Notes: a model not told the origin generated them from the letters alone. A stretch of DNA of 64,000 nt from Lentzea terrae (GCF_003265345.1 NZ_QFWW01000017.1:30486-94485); one strand, 5' to 3'. Shown: positions 47,292 through 56,771, counted from the first letter of the stretch. A program made the numbers and translations.

Positions 47292-47777
47292 ATGGAGATC
47301 TACGACATCCCGGTCACCACTCTCGCGGGCGAGCCAGGCGACCTGAGCGCGTTGCGGGGCAAGGTGGCGCTCATCGTCAACGTCGCGTCGCGCTGCGGCC
47401 TCACCCCGCAGTACGCGGGCCTGGAGCGGCTCCAGGAGAAGTACGGCGCGGACGGTTTCACCGTGGCCGGCTTCCCGTGCAACCAGTTCGCCGGTCAGGA
47501 ACCGGGCACCTCCGAGGAGATCGCCACGTTCTGCTCCGCGACCTACGGGGTGTCATTCCCGCTCTACGAGAAGGTCGACGTCAACGGGCCCGACCAGCAC
47601 CCGCTCTACCAGGAGTTGGTGCGTCACCCCGACGCGGACGGAGCCACCGGCGACGTGCAGTGGAACTTCGAGAAGTTCCTGGTGTCACGCGACGGACAGG
47701 TGCTCGGCCGGTTCCGTCCGAGGGTCGAGCCGGAAGACCTGACGATCACCGAGGCGATCGAGGCCGCCCTGCGCTAG
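47292..47777 (+). CDS. Glutathione-peroxidase-family thiol peroxidase
   Basis: 161 residues with a thioredoxin fold. Peroxidatic Cys35 (NVASRCGLTPQY), Gln65 (FPCNQFAGQEPG), Trp124 and Asn125 (VQWNFEKF) form the catalytic tetrad; Cys81 (FCSATYG) is the likely resolving cysteine. As actinobacteria lack glutathione, thioredoxin is the probable reductant. Converges on the HxlR regulator with a 4-base overlap. Confidence 0.9.
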   Translation: MEIYDIPVTTLAGEPGDLSALRGKVALIVNVASRCGLTPQYAGLERLQEKYGADGFTVAGFPCNQFAGQEPGTSEEIATFCSATYGVSFPLYEKVDVNGPDQHPLYQELVRHPDADGATGDVQWNFEKFLVSRDGQVLGRFRPRVEPEDLTITEAIEAALR

Positions 47778-48220
47778 CCTGCCCCGCCGGGCCGCGCAGT
47801 CACGTTGTGCGCGGTGATCTCCTCACCGCAACACCGGCAGGCCAGGTAAGCCTCCCCCACCTGCCCGCACGCGCTGTGCTCCAACACCACCGCCGGCCCG
47901 TCGGGATCGGGAACGTACCGGTCCCCCCACTTCATCAGGATCACGATCGCCGGGAACAACTCCAGCCCGGCCGCAGTGAGCCGGTACTCCTCACGATCCT
48001 CCGCGTACGGCGCTCGCTGCAACAACCCGGCGTCCACAAGCGACTTGAGCCGAGCCGACAGCGTGGGCCGCGGGATGTTCAGGTTGCGCACGAACTGCCC
48101 GTACCGGCGCACACCGAAGAAGGCCTCGCGCAGGATCAGCAGCGTCCACCGCTCCCCCACCAGATCGAGCGCCCGCCCGACGGACTCACCACGAAACCGG
48201 CGGTCCAGAGAGTCGGTCAT
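47774..48220 (-). CDS. HxlR-family winged-helix regulator
   Basis: 148 residues. The HxlR core is VGRALDLVGERWTLLILREAF, FGQF-like RYGQFVRNLNIPRPTLSARLKSLVDAGLL, and the wing EEYRLTAAGLEL. A C-terminal Cys-rich tail (EHSACGQ, ACRCCGEE) could bind zinc or sense thiols. Third gene of the operon starting at 50264 (ATGA overlap with the oxidoreductase), so it probably controls that operon through the tandem repeats at 50278-50311. Confidence 0.83.
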   Translation of the reverse strand: MTDSLDRRFRGESVGRALDLVGERWTLLILREAFFGVRRYGQFVRNLNIPRPTLSARLKSLVDAGLLQRAPYAEDREEYRLTAAGLELFPAIVILMKWGDRYVPDPDGPAVVLEHSACGQVGEAYLACRCCGEEITAHNVTARPGGAG

Positions 48221-49158
48221 GTCAGCCCCTTCGTCAGCAGCGGGGAGAGCGTGGTCAGCAGCTGCCGTCCTGCCGGGTCCGACGCGGTCACCGGCACCAG
48301 ACCGACGTGCGAAGCACCAGCCGAGAAGTACGCGGAAACGCGGCGGCAGATGTCGGAAGCCGAACCGATCGCGCCAACGGCTTCGAGGAGCGACAACGGG
48401 ATGTCCGAAGCGAGGGAAGCACGGGACTCACCGGCTCGGGCGCGCTCGACGAGTGCACCGTGGCCGAGCGCGGTGAACATCTCGCCGTAGCCGGGCGGCG
48501 CGAGGTAGATGGCCAGCTGTGACCGCATCTGCTGCAGCGCAGCCGCATCAGGGTCGAGGGCCGCAGGGATCCACACCGCGATCGGCGGCGGCACACGCAC
48601 CAGCGACCCGAGCGACCGGCTCACCTCAGCGACGTGGTCCGCGCTCACCAGGTTGAGCACCACTTCGTCGCCCTCAGCGGCAGCCACGCGCATCATCGCC
48701 GGCCCGAACGCCGCGACAGAGATCGACGTGCCGGGAACCGGTTGCTGCAAGCGAAAACCGTGCAGCCGGTTGCCGTTCAACAGCGCCCGCGTCTCCCGCA
48801 CGCACGAGCGCATCTGAAGAACAGGCTCGAACGGCCGGCCGTGCCACTCCGACACGATCCGCGGACTCGAAGCACCCAGTGCCAGACTGGCTCGCCGTCC
48901 GGTAACCGCGACCACAGTGGACAGTCCGAGCGCCAGCGCCACCGGACTGCGCACACCGACGGCCAGCGGGCCGACCCGGAGCGAGATGCTGGAGGTGCGC
49001 ATACCAACGGCGACCGCCAAGGCGAACGCGTCGAACGTCGCCATCTCGCCGATCCACAGCGCGCCGAACCCGGCCTCGTCCGCGGCGACCGCGATGTCGA
49101 GCGCTTCGGCAGGTGGGCGGTCCAGCCAGAACGGCGTCACCACGCCGACAGAGGTCAC
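48217..49158 (-). CDS. LLM-class (probably F420-dependent) oxidoreductase
   Basis: 313 residues with a luciferase-like barrel: VGVVTPFWLDRPPAEALDIA, GFGALWIGEMATFDAF, SLRVGPLAVGVRSPVALAL and RRASLALGASS. Translationally coupled on both sides (ATGA with the acyl-CoA-dehydrogenase-like gene and with hxlR). The pair may be a reductase/oxygenase couple. Substrate unknown. Confidence 0.78.
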   Translation of the reverse strand: MTSVGVVTPFWLDRPPAEALDIAVAADEAGFGALWIGEMATFDAFALAVAVGMRTSSISLRVGPLAVGVRSPVALALGLSTVVAVTGRRASLALGASSPRIVSEWHGRPFEPVLQMRSCVRETRALLNGNRLHGFRLQQPVPGTSISVAAFGPAMMRVAAAEGDEVVLNLVSADHVAEVSRSLGSLVRVPPPIAVWIPAALDPDAAALQQMRSQLAIYLAPPGYGEMFTALGHGALVERARAGESRASLASDIPLSLLEAVGAIGSASDICRRVSAYFSAGASHVGLVPVTASDPAGRQLLTTLSPLLTKGLT

Positions 49159-50264
49159 AGCTGTTCCGTCCGCGCGGGCAGGCCCAGCAACACCTTTCCA
49201 GGCACCTCGTACGAAACCAGGTTCACCTGGAAGTGCGCTGTGGCCGTGTGCGCGTCACGGAACCGCCGTTGCAGCGCCGCCCCGTCGTAGATCGCACCTC
49301 CACCCGACAGGTCGTAGAGCGAAGAGACCACCGATCGGGCCGTCCGCGTCGCGAAAGTGGCGGCCAGGCGCAACTCCGTCCGAGCCGACACCGAGACCGG
49401 CGAAGAACCCTGTGCCTCCTCCCAAGCGGCGGACACCGCCGAGTAGAAGAACGCGCGGGCAGCCTTCAGGGAAGCCGATGCCTCGGCAACCGCGGCTTGT
49501 ACGGCCGAGCGCTCGGCCAACGTCCGACTCGATCCGAACGGACTCCGCTCAACCGCCAACGCGAGGAAGTCGTCCAGCGCACCGAAAGCGTTCCCGAGCG
49601 CCGCAGAGGCAACGGACAGCGCGAAGAACCCGAACACCGGAAAACGGTACAGCGCAGACGCATCACCCAACGGACCGTCCATAACGGACAGAACACGGTG
49701 CGGAGGAACGAACACGGACCGAGCCACCGAGTCGTGACTGCCGGTCCCGCGCAACCCCGTCGTGTGCCAGGTGTCGAGCACCTCCAGCGACGACTTCGGC
49801 AGCGCCGCCACCTTCATCGCCCCGGCCGAGTCGACGAACCCGGCGAACAACCAGGAAGCGTGCTGAATCCCCGAGCAGAACGACCACTGCCCGGAGATCT
49901 CGACACCACCGGGGACGTCGACACCACGTCCCTTCGGCGCCCACACCCCGGCCGCCACCGAGCGCGGGTCTCCGAACACTTCCGAAGCACCCTCAGCGAG
50001 CAGGTAGGCACCGAGCAGACCGCTCGTGGCCGCGATCGCCACGCACCAACCGGCGGACGCGTCACCTCGGGCGATGGTCTCCGCGACAGCCAGCGTCTCG
50101 GCCGGCGGACGTTCGCCGCCACCCAGTGCACGCGGAACACCCAGCCAGAAGATCTGCTCCTCGTGCAACGCGTCCAGCAGCTCGGGAGCGAGCGCCCGCC
50201 CCGCTTCCGTGCGAGGAGCGACCTCGCGGGCGAGATCGGCCACGGTCTGCGCGGCAGCCGGCAC
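49155..50264 (-). CDS. Acyl-CoA-dehydrogenase-fold flavoprotein (possible group D monooxygenase)
   Basis: 369 residues with acyl-CoA dehydrogenase N-, middle and C-terminal domains (LGVPRALGGGERPPAETLAV, SGQWSFCSGIQHASW, TWHTTGLRGTGSHDS). The TGLRGTGS segment and SFCSG are typical of the HpaB/HsaA-like, flavin-using hydroxylases, which take reduced flavin from a partner. The preceding promoter holds two tandem 17-base repeats. First gene of a three-gene coupled operon. Confidence 0.75.
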   Translation of the reverse strand: MPAAAQTVADLAREVAPRTEAGRALAPELLDALHEEQIFWLGVPRALGGGERPPAETLAVAETIARGDASAGWCVAIAATSGLLGAYLLAEGASEVFGDPRSVAAGVWAPKGRGVDVPGGVEISGQWSFCSGIQHASWLFAGFVDSAGAMKVAALPKSSLEVLDTWHTTGLRGTGSHDSVARSVFVPPHRVLSVMDGPLGDASALYRFPVFGFFALSVASAALGNAFGALDDFLALAVERSPFGSSRTLAERSAVQAAVAEASASLKAARAFFYSAVSAAWEEAQGSSPVSVSARTELRLAATFATRTARSVVSSLYDLSGGGAIYDGAALQRRFRDAHTATAHFQVNLVSYEVPGKVLLGLPARTEQL

Positions 50265-50277
50265 AGTTCCTCCCCTG

Positions 50278-50311
50278 GGTTCAGTTTTCTTACCGGTTCA
50301 GTTTCGTTACC
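50278..50311. promoter_or_regulatory. Tandem 17-base direct repeats, probable HxlR operator
   Basis: GGTTCAGTTTTCTTACC (50278-50294) is followed with no gap by GGTTCAGTTTCGTTACC (50295-50311); only two positions differ. Each unit has GGTT and TACC ends, giving imperfect dyads. The block begins 13 bases before the leftward operon that ends in hxlR, so a bound dimer pair would block transcription. Confidence 0.7.
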
Positions 50312-50344
50312 GTAGCCACCGAACCCAGGGGTCTGCAAGAACTG

Positions 50345-51829
50345 TCAGGCGAACGGCAACTTGTCGACGCCGCACGTCTTCTGCGTGGGCAGAACGCCGG
50401 TGAAGAGGTACTCCCGCTTCACCTTCTCCGCGCACGCACTGCGCACGTACATGGACGTGTGCCCGTAGCCCTCCACCGTCAGGAACCCGGTGCGCGACAT
50501 CTCGGCCGCACCGTCCCGAGCACCGTGCAGCGGCGTCGACGGGTCGAACCTGCTGTTGATGAACAGGATCGGCGCCGACGTCCAGCGGTTCCACGGACCG
50601 GTGTAGCGGTCGTCGTCCCGACCCTGCCAGAACGCGCAGGCCATCATGTCGTAGACCACCGGACGGCCCCAGTACGGCACGCGCTCGTCCTCGCTCTGGC
50701 CGTACCTGGTGTAGGTCGCGGTGTCGCGCGGGAAGTCGCTGTCCGAGCACTGCACCGCGTTGAAACCCTCGAACCGGTTGGTGACGTAGTCGGCAGCGGC
50801 CGCGCGGAACGTTGCCGGCGCCTCCCACACGCCCTGCAGCACCCGAGCCGTGTCCTGCCAGGTTTCCGGCTGTGCCAACGCATCCCAGACGGTGCTGATC
50901 AGCGTGACGCGGTCGAAGCGGCCGTCCGGCGTGGTGACCGGAGCTGCCGTCACCTTGGCGACGAGGTCCGCCCACTTCTGCCGGAGATCGCCACCCGCGA
51001 ACGCGCACTTCGCGCCCGGAGCCGCGCACAGCTGCAAGAACTGGTCGAACGTCTCCGCGACCCCGCGCGGCACGTCCTGGCGCGTGTCCAGCGGCACGGT
51101 CGTGCCCTGGTCGCCGTGTCCGGTCGCGTTGCCGATGAAGTCGAGCGCACCGTCGAACGCCAAAGCGCGCACCTTGTCCGGGAACATGTTCGCGTAGATC
51201 GCGCCCAGGTGCGTGCCGTACGAAATGCCGTGGTACGTCAGCTTCTTGTCGCCGACCGCCTTGCGCAGCAGGTCGAGGTCACGCGCTGTGTTGGCGGACG
51301 ACACGTGGTCCAGCAGGTCGCCGGACTTCGCCTCACACCGCCGGACGAACTCCCGGTACCCCTCGTAGAACGCCGGTTCCTCCGCGGCGGTGTTCGGGTA
51401 GACCGGAATCGAGTTGAGGAACGACTGCTGCTCCTCAACGCTGTCGAAGCACCGGACCGTGGCCGAACGGCCGATGCCGCGCGGATCCCACGACACCACG
51501 TCGAACCGCGCGCGCAGCTCCGGCGAGAACAGCCACTCCCACTTGCCGCGCCCCCGCAACCGGTCGACCCCGGACGCGCCCGGCCCGCCGAAGTTCACGA
51601 ACAGCGAGCCGATCCGCTTGGCCGGGTCGGTCGCCGGCAGCCGGATGACCGCGAGGTCGATCTTCGTGCCGCGCGGCTGGTCGTAGTCGAGCGGCACCTT
51701 GGCGGTCGCGCACTGGAACCCGTCCTGACAGTCCTGCCACGTCAGGACGGGCGTCTGCGCCTCTTCCGCAGCGACGGCCGCCGGTGCCAACCCGATCAGC
51801 AGCGCGGCCGTCACCAGTATTGACTTCAC
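50345..51829 (-). CDS. Secreted tripeptidyl aminopeptidase-like alpha/beta hydrolase (S33)
   Basis: 494 residues. A Sec signal peptide (ILVTAALLIGLAPAAVA) precedes an S33 fold: VNFGGPGASGVDRL, FDVVSWDPRGIGRS, nucleophile Ser203 in GISYGTHLGA, and a TAP-like C-terminal domain with INSRFDPSTPLHG and GYGHTSM. It removes short peptides from N-termini in the medium, like the Streptomyces Tap family. Stands as a single gene. Confidence 0.87.
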   Translation of the reverse strand: MKSILVTAALLIGLAPAAVAAEEAQTPVLTWQDCQDGFQCATAKVPLDYDQPRGTKIDLAVIRLPATDPAKRIGSLFVNFGGPGASGVDRLRGRGKWEWLFSPELRARFDVVSWDPRGIGRSATVRCFDSVEEQQSFLNSIPVYPNTAAEEPAFYEGYREFVRRCEAKSGDLLDHVSSANTARDLDLLRKAVGDKKLTYHGISYGTHLGAIYANMFPDKVRALAFDGALDFIGNATGHGDQGTTVPLDTRQDVPRGVAETFDQFLQLCAAPGAKCAFAGGDLRQKWADLVAKVTAAPVTTPDGRFDRVTLISTVWDALAQPETWQDTARVLQGVWEAPATFRAAAADYVTNRFEGFNAVQCSDSDFPRDTATYTRYGQSEDERVPYWGRPVVYDMMACAFWQGRDDDRYTGPWNRWTSAPILFINSRFDPSTPLHGARDGAAEMSRTGFLTVEGYGHTSMYVRSACAEKVKREYLFTGVLPTQKTCGVDKLPFA

Positions 51830-51903
51830 AATGAGCTCCCCAGGTCTGACCTCTCGATCACGAGACGCCAGAGTTGCCCCAGGGGTTGCACGAGAACTTC
51901 AGG

Positions 51904-52296
51904 TCAGCGGATGTCGAAGCACGGCGCGCCGCGCAGTACGTATCCGGTGCCCGTGTACTCCCAGAGATTCGCGCAGAACCTCGTGCCGATGGGCACGTAC
52001 TTCTCGACGGTCGTGTCGCGAGAGCCCAGGAGCCAGATGTCGCCCGACCACGGCTCGTTGCGGATGTGTCCGGAGCTGTCGCGGAACTCCCAGTGCCCGG
52101 TCATGCCGATCCCGCGGGTCATGGTCACCCGCACCCCGCCGATGAAGTTGCCGCACTTGAACCGCTCCAACTTGGCCGACCCGTGCGAACTGCTGCCGCA
52201 CGCCTGGGCGCCCACGTCGGACGCCGAGGCCGAGCCGACCCCCAGCAAGACACCCGTGAACGCCACGATCGCACCGATTGCTGCTGTTTTGCGCAT
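51904..52296 (-). CDS. Small secreted hypothetical protein
   Basis: 130 residues. Signal peptide (AIGAIVAFTGVLLGVGSASA) followed by a mature domain of about 105 residues with four cysteines (QACGSS, FKCGNF, RFCANL, APCFDI), likely two disulfides. No family recognised. The repeated aromatic-rich strands (GHWEFRDSS, DIWLLGSRD, LWEYTGTGY) suggest a small beta-fold. Isolated between a peptidase and the STAND protein. Confidence 0.65.
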   Translation of the reverse strand: MRKTAAIGAIVAFTGVLLGVGSASASDVGAQACGSSSHGSAKLERFKCGNFIGGVRVTMTRGIGMTGHWEFRDSSGHIRNEPWSGDIWLLGSRDTTVEKYVPIGTRFCANLWEYTGTGYVLRGAPCFDIR

Positions 52297-52393
52297 GTGC
52301 TGTCTTCCTCCCCAGTAGAAGTAACCGCAACGCTAGGCAGCAGAAGTTGATTCGGTTCGATCTGCGGCACGTGAACAACAACCGGTGACCAAT

Positions 52394-55300
52394 TCAGCGG
52401 CACGGTGGCCGGAAGTCCAGGCCGGGGAAGTACTTCTCCCACTCCTGAGGTGTGATCACCGGATGAGCTCGCGCACAGATCCGCTCGGCCACGCGCGAAG
52501 GATCCACCTCCCACAGCCGAGCCACGTGATCCTGACCCCCAGTGCTCAACACCCGGCCGTCCGGACTGAACGCGACGGAGTGCACCCGGTCCTCGTGCCC
52601 GGTCAGCACGGCGGACAGCGCAGGCGCGGAAAGATTCGCCACATCCCAAAGCCGTGCCGTGCGATCGAAACTAGCCGTCGCGAGCGTGCGGCCATCCGGG
52701 CTGAACGTCACGGACCAGATCGCGTCGAGGTGCCCGGAAGCGGTCGACAGTTGCCGTGGCGAACCGGGATCGCTGATGTCCCACAACCTTGCGGTGAGGT
52801 CGATTCCGGCCGTGGCGAGCGTGCGGCCGTCCGGGGCGAACGACATCGAGTAGACGCGGTCGGTGTGACCGCGCGCCTCGCCGAGCCTGCGCGGGTGCGC
52901 CGGATCCACGACGTCGTACAGCCGCACGAGATCGCTCATGGCCACGGCGAGCAGCCGCCCGTCCGGACTGAACTGCACCATGCGGATGTAGTCGGTGAAG
53001 TCCTCGATCACCGCGACCGGCGTGGAGGTGTTCGAGAGGTCCCACAACCGCACGGCGTGTTCGGTGCCCGCACCCGCGATCGTCTTGCCGTCCGGGCTCA
53101 CCGACACCGTGCGCAACGGTGCCTTGTGGCGCAGCACGGCTTGGCGGCTCCCCCACAGCCGGACGGTCTCGTCGATGCTCGCGGTGGCGAGGAAGGAACC
53201 GCTGAACGCCACCATCTTCACCGCTTGCTCGTGGCCGGCGAACGTGTCGCGCGCGATCGGGTGGAACGGGTCGCTGACGTCCCAAGTGCGTGCGGTGTAG
53301 TCCTCGCTGCCGGTCGCGATCGTCTTGCCGTCCGGGCTGAACGGCGACGACCACACCGCCCCGGTGTGCCCGGCCAGCACCGGTCCCGGCAGGTCGGTGA
53401 CGAGCACCGTGCGGTCGGCGCTCGCGGTCGCCAGGCTGCGGCTGTCCGGGCTGAACGCCACGCTCCAGATCATGTTCGTGTGTCCCCGGACGCGGTTGAC
53501 CTTGACCGGTTTGCGCGGGTCGCTGACGTCCCAGACCACCGCGAGGTGGTCCCAGCCCGCGGTCGCGAGCATCCGGCCGTCGGGGCTGAACGCCAGCGAC
53601 TGCACGGGTTGTTCGTGCCCCTCCAGCACCGCCAGCGGTTCGAGCGCGATGGTCCACAACCGCGCGGTGTGGTCGAAACCGGTGGTCGCCAGCTTGGTGC
53701 CGTCCGCGCTGAACGCCACGGACTCGACCGAGTCGGTGTGCGCGGTGATCACGCCGGTCTGCCGCGGGTTGCGCCAGTCCGTGATGTCCCACAGGCGTGC
53801 GGTGTCGTCGTCCCCACCCGTGGCGATCATGCGCCCGTCCGTGCTGATCGCCAGCGCCCCGACCGCGCCCGTGTGGCCGCGCAGTTCGGCCAGCGGCGCC
53901 GGTGCAGCCGGGTCGGCCAGGTCCCACAACCGGCCGAGACCATCCGCACCCACCGTCGCCAGGATCCGGATGTCCGGGCCGAACACGACCTTGTAGACGT
54001 CACCGTCGTGCGCGTTGATCTTCGCCAGCGGTCTCGGTGAGCGCCGATCCGCCAGGTCCCACAGGCGAACCTCGCTGCCCGACAACGCGGCGGCCATCCG
54101 CTGACCGTCCGGGCTGAACGCGACGGCGTTCACCACACCGCCCACGTCGGTCAGCACCGCGAGCTCGGCGAACGTCTTGGTGTCCACCAAACGGATCGAC
54201 CTGTCCATGCCCGCGGTGGCCAGCACCTGGCCGTCCGGGCTGAACGTCGTTGTCAGCACCCAGCCGTCGTGCCCGCCCAACGGCGTGCGGTACGGCGTGG
54301 CGAACGCGCTCAGCAGGCTGCCGCGCGCCTCGGTCGTCGGACTCAACCGGTACGCGGCCAGGCTGAGCTGCGCGGCCAACGACGGGTTCACCGACCGCAG
54401 CGCGGCCGCCTGGGTCGCGACGTCACGGGACAGCGCGGCATTGCGTTGCTCGGTCGCGTTGCTCTCCGCACGCACCGCGTAAAGCGTCGCGGCGACCGCA
54501 GCCAGCAGCAGCACCGACAGCAACGCCACCAGCCGGCGCAACGTGCGCGCACGCAGGCGTTCGGCGGTGCGTTCCCGTTCCGCGGCAATCACACTCGCAG
54601 AGAGAAACCGTCGTTCGGTGGCGTTGAGCGCGTGGAAGTTGCGGTCGGCCCAGTCCTTGGCCAGCGCCAGCCTCGTCCCCCGGTACACCGAGCCGTCGTC
54701 CTCACCCACCGCCTCCCACGCCTGCGCGGCCGCCGTGAGCTGGCGGTGCACCCGCAGGCCCTCGCGGTCCTCGGCGATCCACTCGCGCAGCCTCGGCCAG
54801 GTCCTGATCAACGCCTCGTGCGAGATCTCCACCCCGGCCTCGTCGATCGTCACGAGCCGTGCGGCGGCGAGCCGGTCGAGAACGTCCGCCATGTCGGGGT
54901 CGAGCTCGGCGCGACGCACCCGCCGTTTGGTGTCCTCGGTGCCGTCGCCCGGTGCGGTCAGCCGCAGGAACACCTGTCTGGCCAGCAGGCGCTGCCGTTC
55001 GTCGAAGGCCTGGTAGGCGTCCTCGGCGGTCTTGGCCACCGCGCCCCTGATCCCGCCGGCGGCCTCGTAACCCAGCAACGTCAGGGTGTTCCCGCGCCGA
55101 CGCCGCCACGTCTCCAGCAACGCGTGCGACACCAACGGCAGCACGCTCGCCTGGCCCGCGGCGTCAGCGGCAACCTGCGCCATCAACGCGGTTTCCACGG
55201 CCAGCCCGGCGCTGGTGGCCGGCCGCGTGACCGCCTGCCGCAGTTCCTCCGCCGTCATCGGGCCCACGGGCACCTGCGCCGCCAGCAGATCCGGATAAGC

Positions 55301-55963
55301 CAGGCAGTGCTGGTAGAAGTCGGCCCGCAGCCCGAGCACCACCCGGCGGCCGGTCGTCCGCAGCGACTCGACGTAGGAGTCCCGCTCGGCCTCGTCGTGG
55401 CACAGCGTGAAGATCTCCTCGAACTGGTCGACCACCACCAGGCCCTCGCCGTCGGGCACCGGCCGGTCCGGGGTGATCACCACGGCCGGACCGGCGAACC
55501 GCGGGATCAGCCCGGCCCGCAACAACGACGACTTGCCCGCACCGGACGCGCCGATCACGGTCACCAGCCGGTGCTCGGCGACCCGCGCCACGAGCTCGTC
55601 GACCAGGCGTTCGCGACCGAAGAACCGGTCCGCGTCCTCCTGCTGGAACGCCGACAGGCCCACGTACGGCGGGTCTTCGTCCGGCTCCGCGGGCTTCGTC
55701 GTCGCGGCGGACACCTCGTGCCAGCGCGCGGACCACTCGTCCTCGTCGCCCTCGCACACCCGCACGTAGGCGAGCGTCACCGCCAGGCTGGGCAGCTTCT
55801 GCCCGGCCGCGGCCTGCGACAGGCTCGCCGCCGAGTAGTGCGCCAGCCTGGACAGTTCCCGGTAGGTCGGATTTCCCGCCTTCTCCCGAAGTTTGCGCAG
55901 ATCCGCCGCGAACCGCAGCAGGATCTCGTCGCCGGACACCAATGGACGCTCACGCCGTGCCAT
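52394..55963 (-). CDS. HTH-nSTAND ATPase-TM-WD40 signalling protein
   Basis: 1189 residues. Residues 1-80 are an XRE-type HTH (YRELSRLAHYSAASLSQAAAG). Then YVGLSAFQQEDADRFFGRERL leads into an nSTAND1 NTPase with P-loop GASGAGKSS (138-146) and Walker B VVVDQFEEIF. A winged-helix/helical region follows, then one transmembrane segment near residue 480 (VALLSVLLLAAVAATLYAV). The C-terminus has about 14 WD40 repeats (VFSPDG...LATA...D.TARLWD), enough for two seven-bladed propellers. The layout predicts a membrane-anchored sensor whose propeller lies on the opposite side from the HTH/NTPase half. Ligand and output are unknown. Confidence 0.85.
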   Translation of the reverse strand: MARRERPLVSGDEILLRFAADLRKLREKAGNPTYRELSRLAHYSAASLSQAAAGQKLPSLAVTLAYVRVCEGDEDEWSARWHEVSAATTKPAEPDEDPPYVGLSAFQQEDADRFFGRERLVDELVARVAEHRLVTVIGASGAGKSSLLRAGLIPRFAGPAVVITPDRPVPDGEGLVVVDQFEEIFTLCHDEAERDSYVESLRTTGRRVVLGLRADFYQHCLAYPDLLAAQVPVGPMTAEELRQAVTRPATSAGLAVETALMAQVAADAAGQASVLPLVSHALLETWRRRRGNTLTLLGYEAAGGIRGAVAKTAEDAYQAFDERQRLLARQVFLRLTAPGDGTEDTKRRVRRAELDPDMADVLDRLAAARLVTIDEAGVEISHEALIRTWPRLREWIAEDREGLRVHRQLTAAAQAWEAVGEDDGSVYRGTRLALAKDWADRNFHALNATERRFLSASVIAAERERTAERLRARTLRRLVALLSVLLLAAVAATLYAVRAESNATEQRNAALSRDVATQAAALRSVNPSLAAQLSLAAYRLSPTTEARGSLLSAFATPYRTPLGGHDGWVLTTTFSPDGQVLATAGMDRSIRLVDTKTFAELAVLTDVGGVVNAVAFSPDGQRMAAALSGSEVRLWDLADRRSPRPLAKINAHDGDVYKVVFGPDIRILATVGADGLGRLWDLADPAAPAPLAELRGHTGAVGALAISTDGRMIATGGDDDTARLWDITDWRNPRQTGVITAHTDSVESVAFSADGTKLATTGFDHTARLWTIALEPLAVLEGHEQPVQSLAFSPDGRMLATAGWDHLAVVWDVSDPRKPVKVNRVRGHTNMIWSVAFSPDSRSLATASADRTVLVTDLPGPVLAGHTGAVWSSPFSPDGKTIATGSEDYTARTWDVSDPFHPIARDTFAGHEQAVKMVAFSGSFLATASIDETVRLWGSRQAVLRHKAPLRTVSVSPDGKTIAGAGTEHAVRLWDLSNTSTPVAVIEDFTDYIRMVQFSPDGRLLAVAMSDLVRLYDVVDPAHPRRLGEARGHTDRVYSMSFAPDGRTLATAGIDLTARLWDISDPGSPRQLSTASGHLDAIWSVTFSPDGRTLATASFDRTARLWDVANLSAPALSAVLTGHEDRVHSVAFSPDGRVLSTGGQDHVARLWEVDPSRVAERICARAHPVITPQEWEKYFPGLDFRPPCR

Positions 55964-56024
55964 AAATCCCCCAGATAGTTCCCTACCCAGAAGACTACGA
56001 AGTCGCCCCGGTGATACCCGGCGT

Positions 56025-56771
56025 TCAGCTCAAGGCGTGCGTGGCCGTCGCCCCTCCGTCCACGACGAACTCGGCGCCGGTGCAGTACGCACTGTCGTCG
56101 CTGGCAAGGAAAAGCACCACGCCCGCGACGTCGTCCGGTTGCCCGACCCTGCGCAGCGCGACCTTCTTGCCGATCGGCGAGATGTCCACCGGACGGCCCA
56201 ACGCCTCGCCGACCATCGGGGTGTTGATCGCACCGGGATGCACGGAGTTGACCCGGATGCCGTGCTGCCCGAGCTCCATCGCGGCCACCTTGGTCATGCC
56301 GCGGATGGCGAACTTGCTTGCCGTGTAAGCAGTCAGGTACGGCATGCCGCCCAGCCCCTCGACGGACGACACGTTCACGATCGAACCGCCGCCCGCCCGC
56401 GTCATCGACTCCACGACGGCGCGCATGCCGAGGAACGTGCCGACCTGGTTGATGCCGATCACCCGCTGGTAGTCGGCGAGTGTGGTGTCCGTCAACGCCG
56501 AGAAGTGCAGGATGCCGGCGTTGTTCACCAGCACCGTGATGTCGCCGAACGTGCTGATGGTGAACGCGATCGCCTCGGCCCACTCGTCCTCGTCCGACAC
56601 GTCCAGGTGGCAGTACTCCGCGCCCAGCTCGGCCGCGAGCTCCTTGCCCTGGTCGTCGAGGACGTCGGTGAGCATCACCCGCGCGCCCTCCGCCACGAAC
56701 CGGCGCGCCGCCGCCGCACCCTGACCACGGGCAGCACCCGTGATCAGAGCGATCTTGCCGTCCAGCCGCAT
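56025..56771 (-). CDS. Short-chain dehydrogenase, 3-alpha/20-beta-hydroxysteroid dehydrogenase-like
   Basis: 248 residues. NAD motif TGAARGQG (11-18), NNAG, catalytic Ser (VNVSSVEG) and AYTASKFA (Tyr-x3-Lys), and C-terminal VVDGGATATH. TGAARGQG is characteristic of the 3-alpha/20-beta HSD group. It starts directly after the aldehyde dehydrogenase stop, last in a leftward four-gene operon of a steroid-catabolism block. Confidence 0.82.
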   Translation of the reverse strand: MRLDGKIALITGAARGQGAAAARRFVAEGARVMLTDVLDDQGKELAAELGAEYCHLDVSDEDEWAEAIAFTISTFGDITVLVNNAGILHFSALTDTTLADYQRVIGINQVGTFLGMRAVVESMTRAGGGSIVNVSSVEGLGGMPYLTAYTASKFAIRGMTKVAAMELGQHGIRVNSVHPGAINTPMVGEALGRPVDISPIGKKVALRRVGQPDDVAGVVLFLASDDSAYCTGAEFVVDGGATATHALS

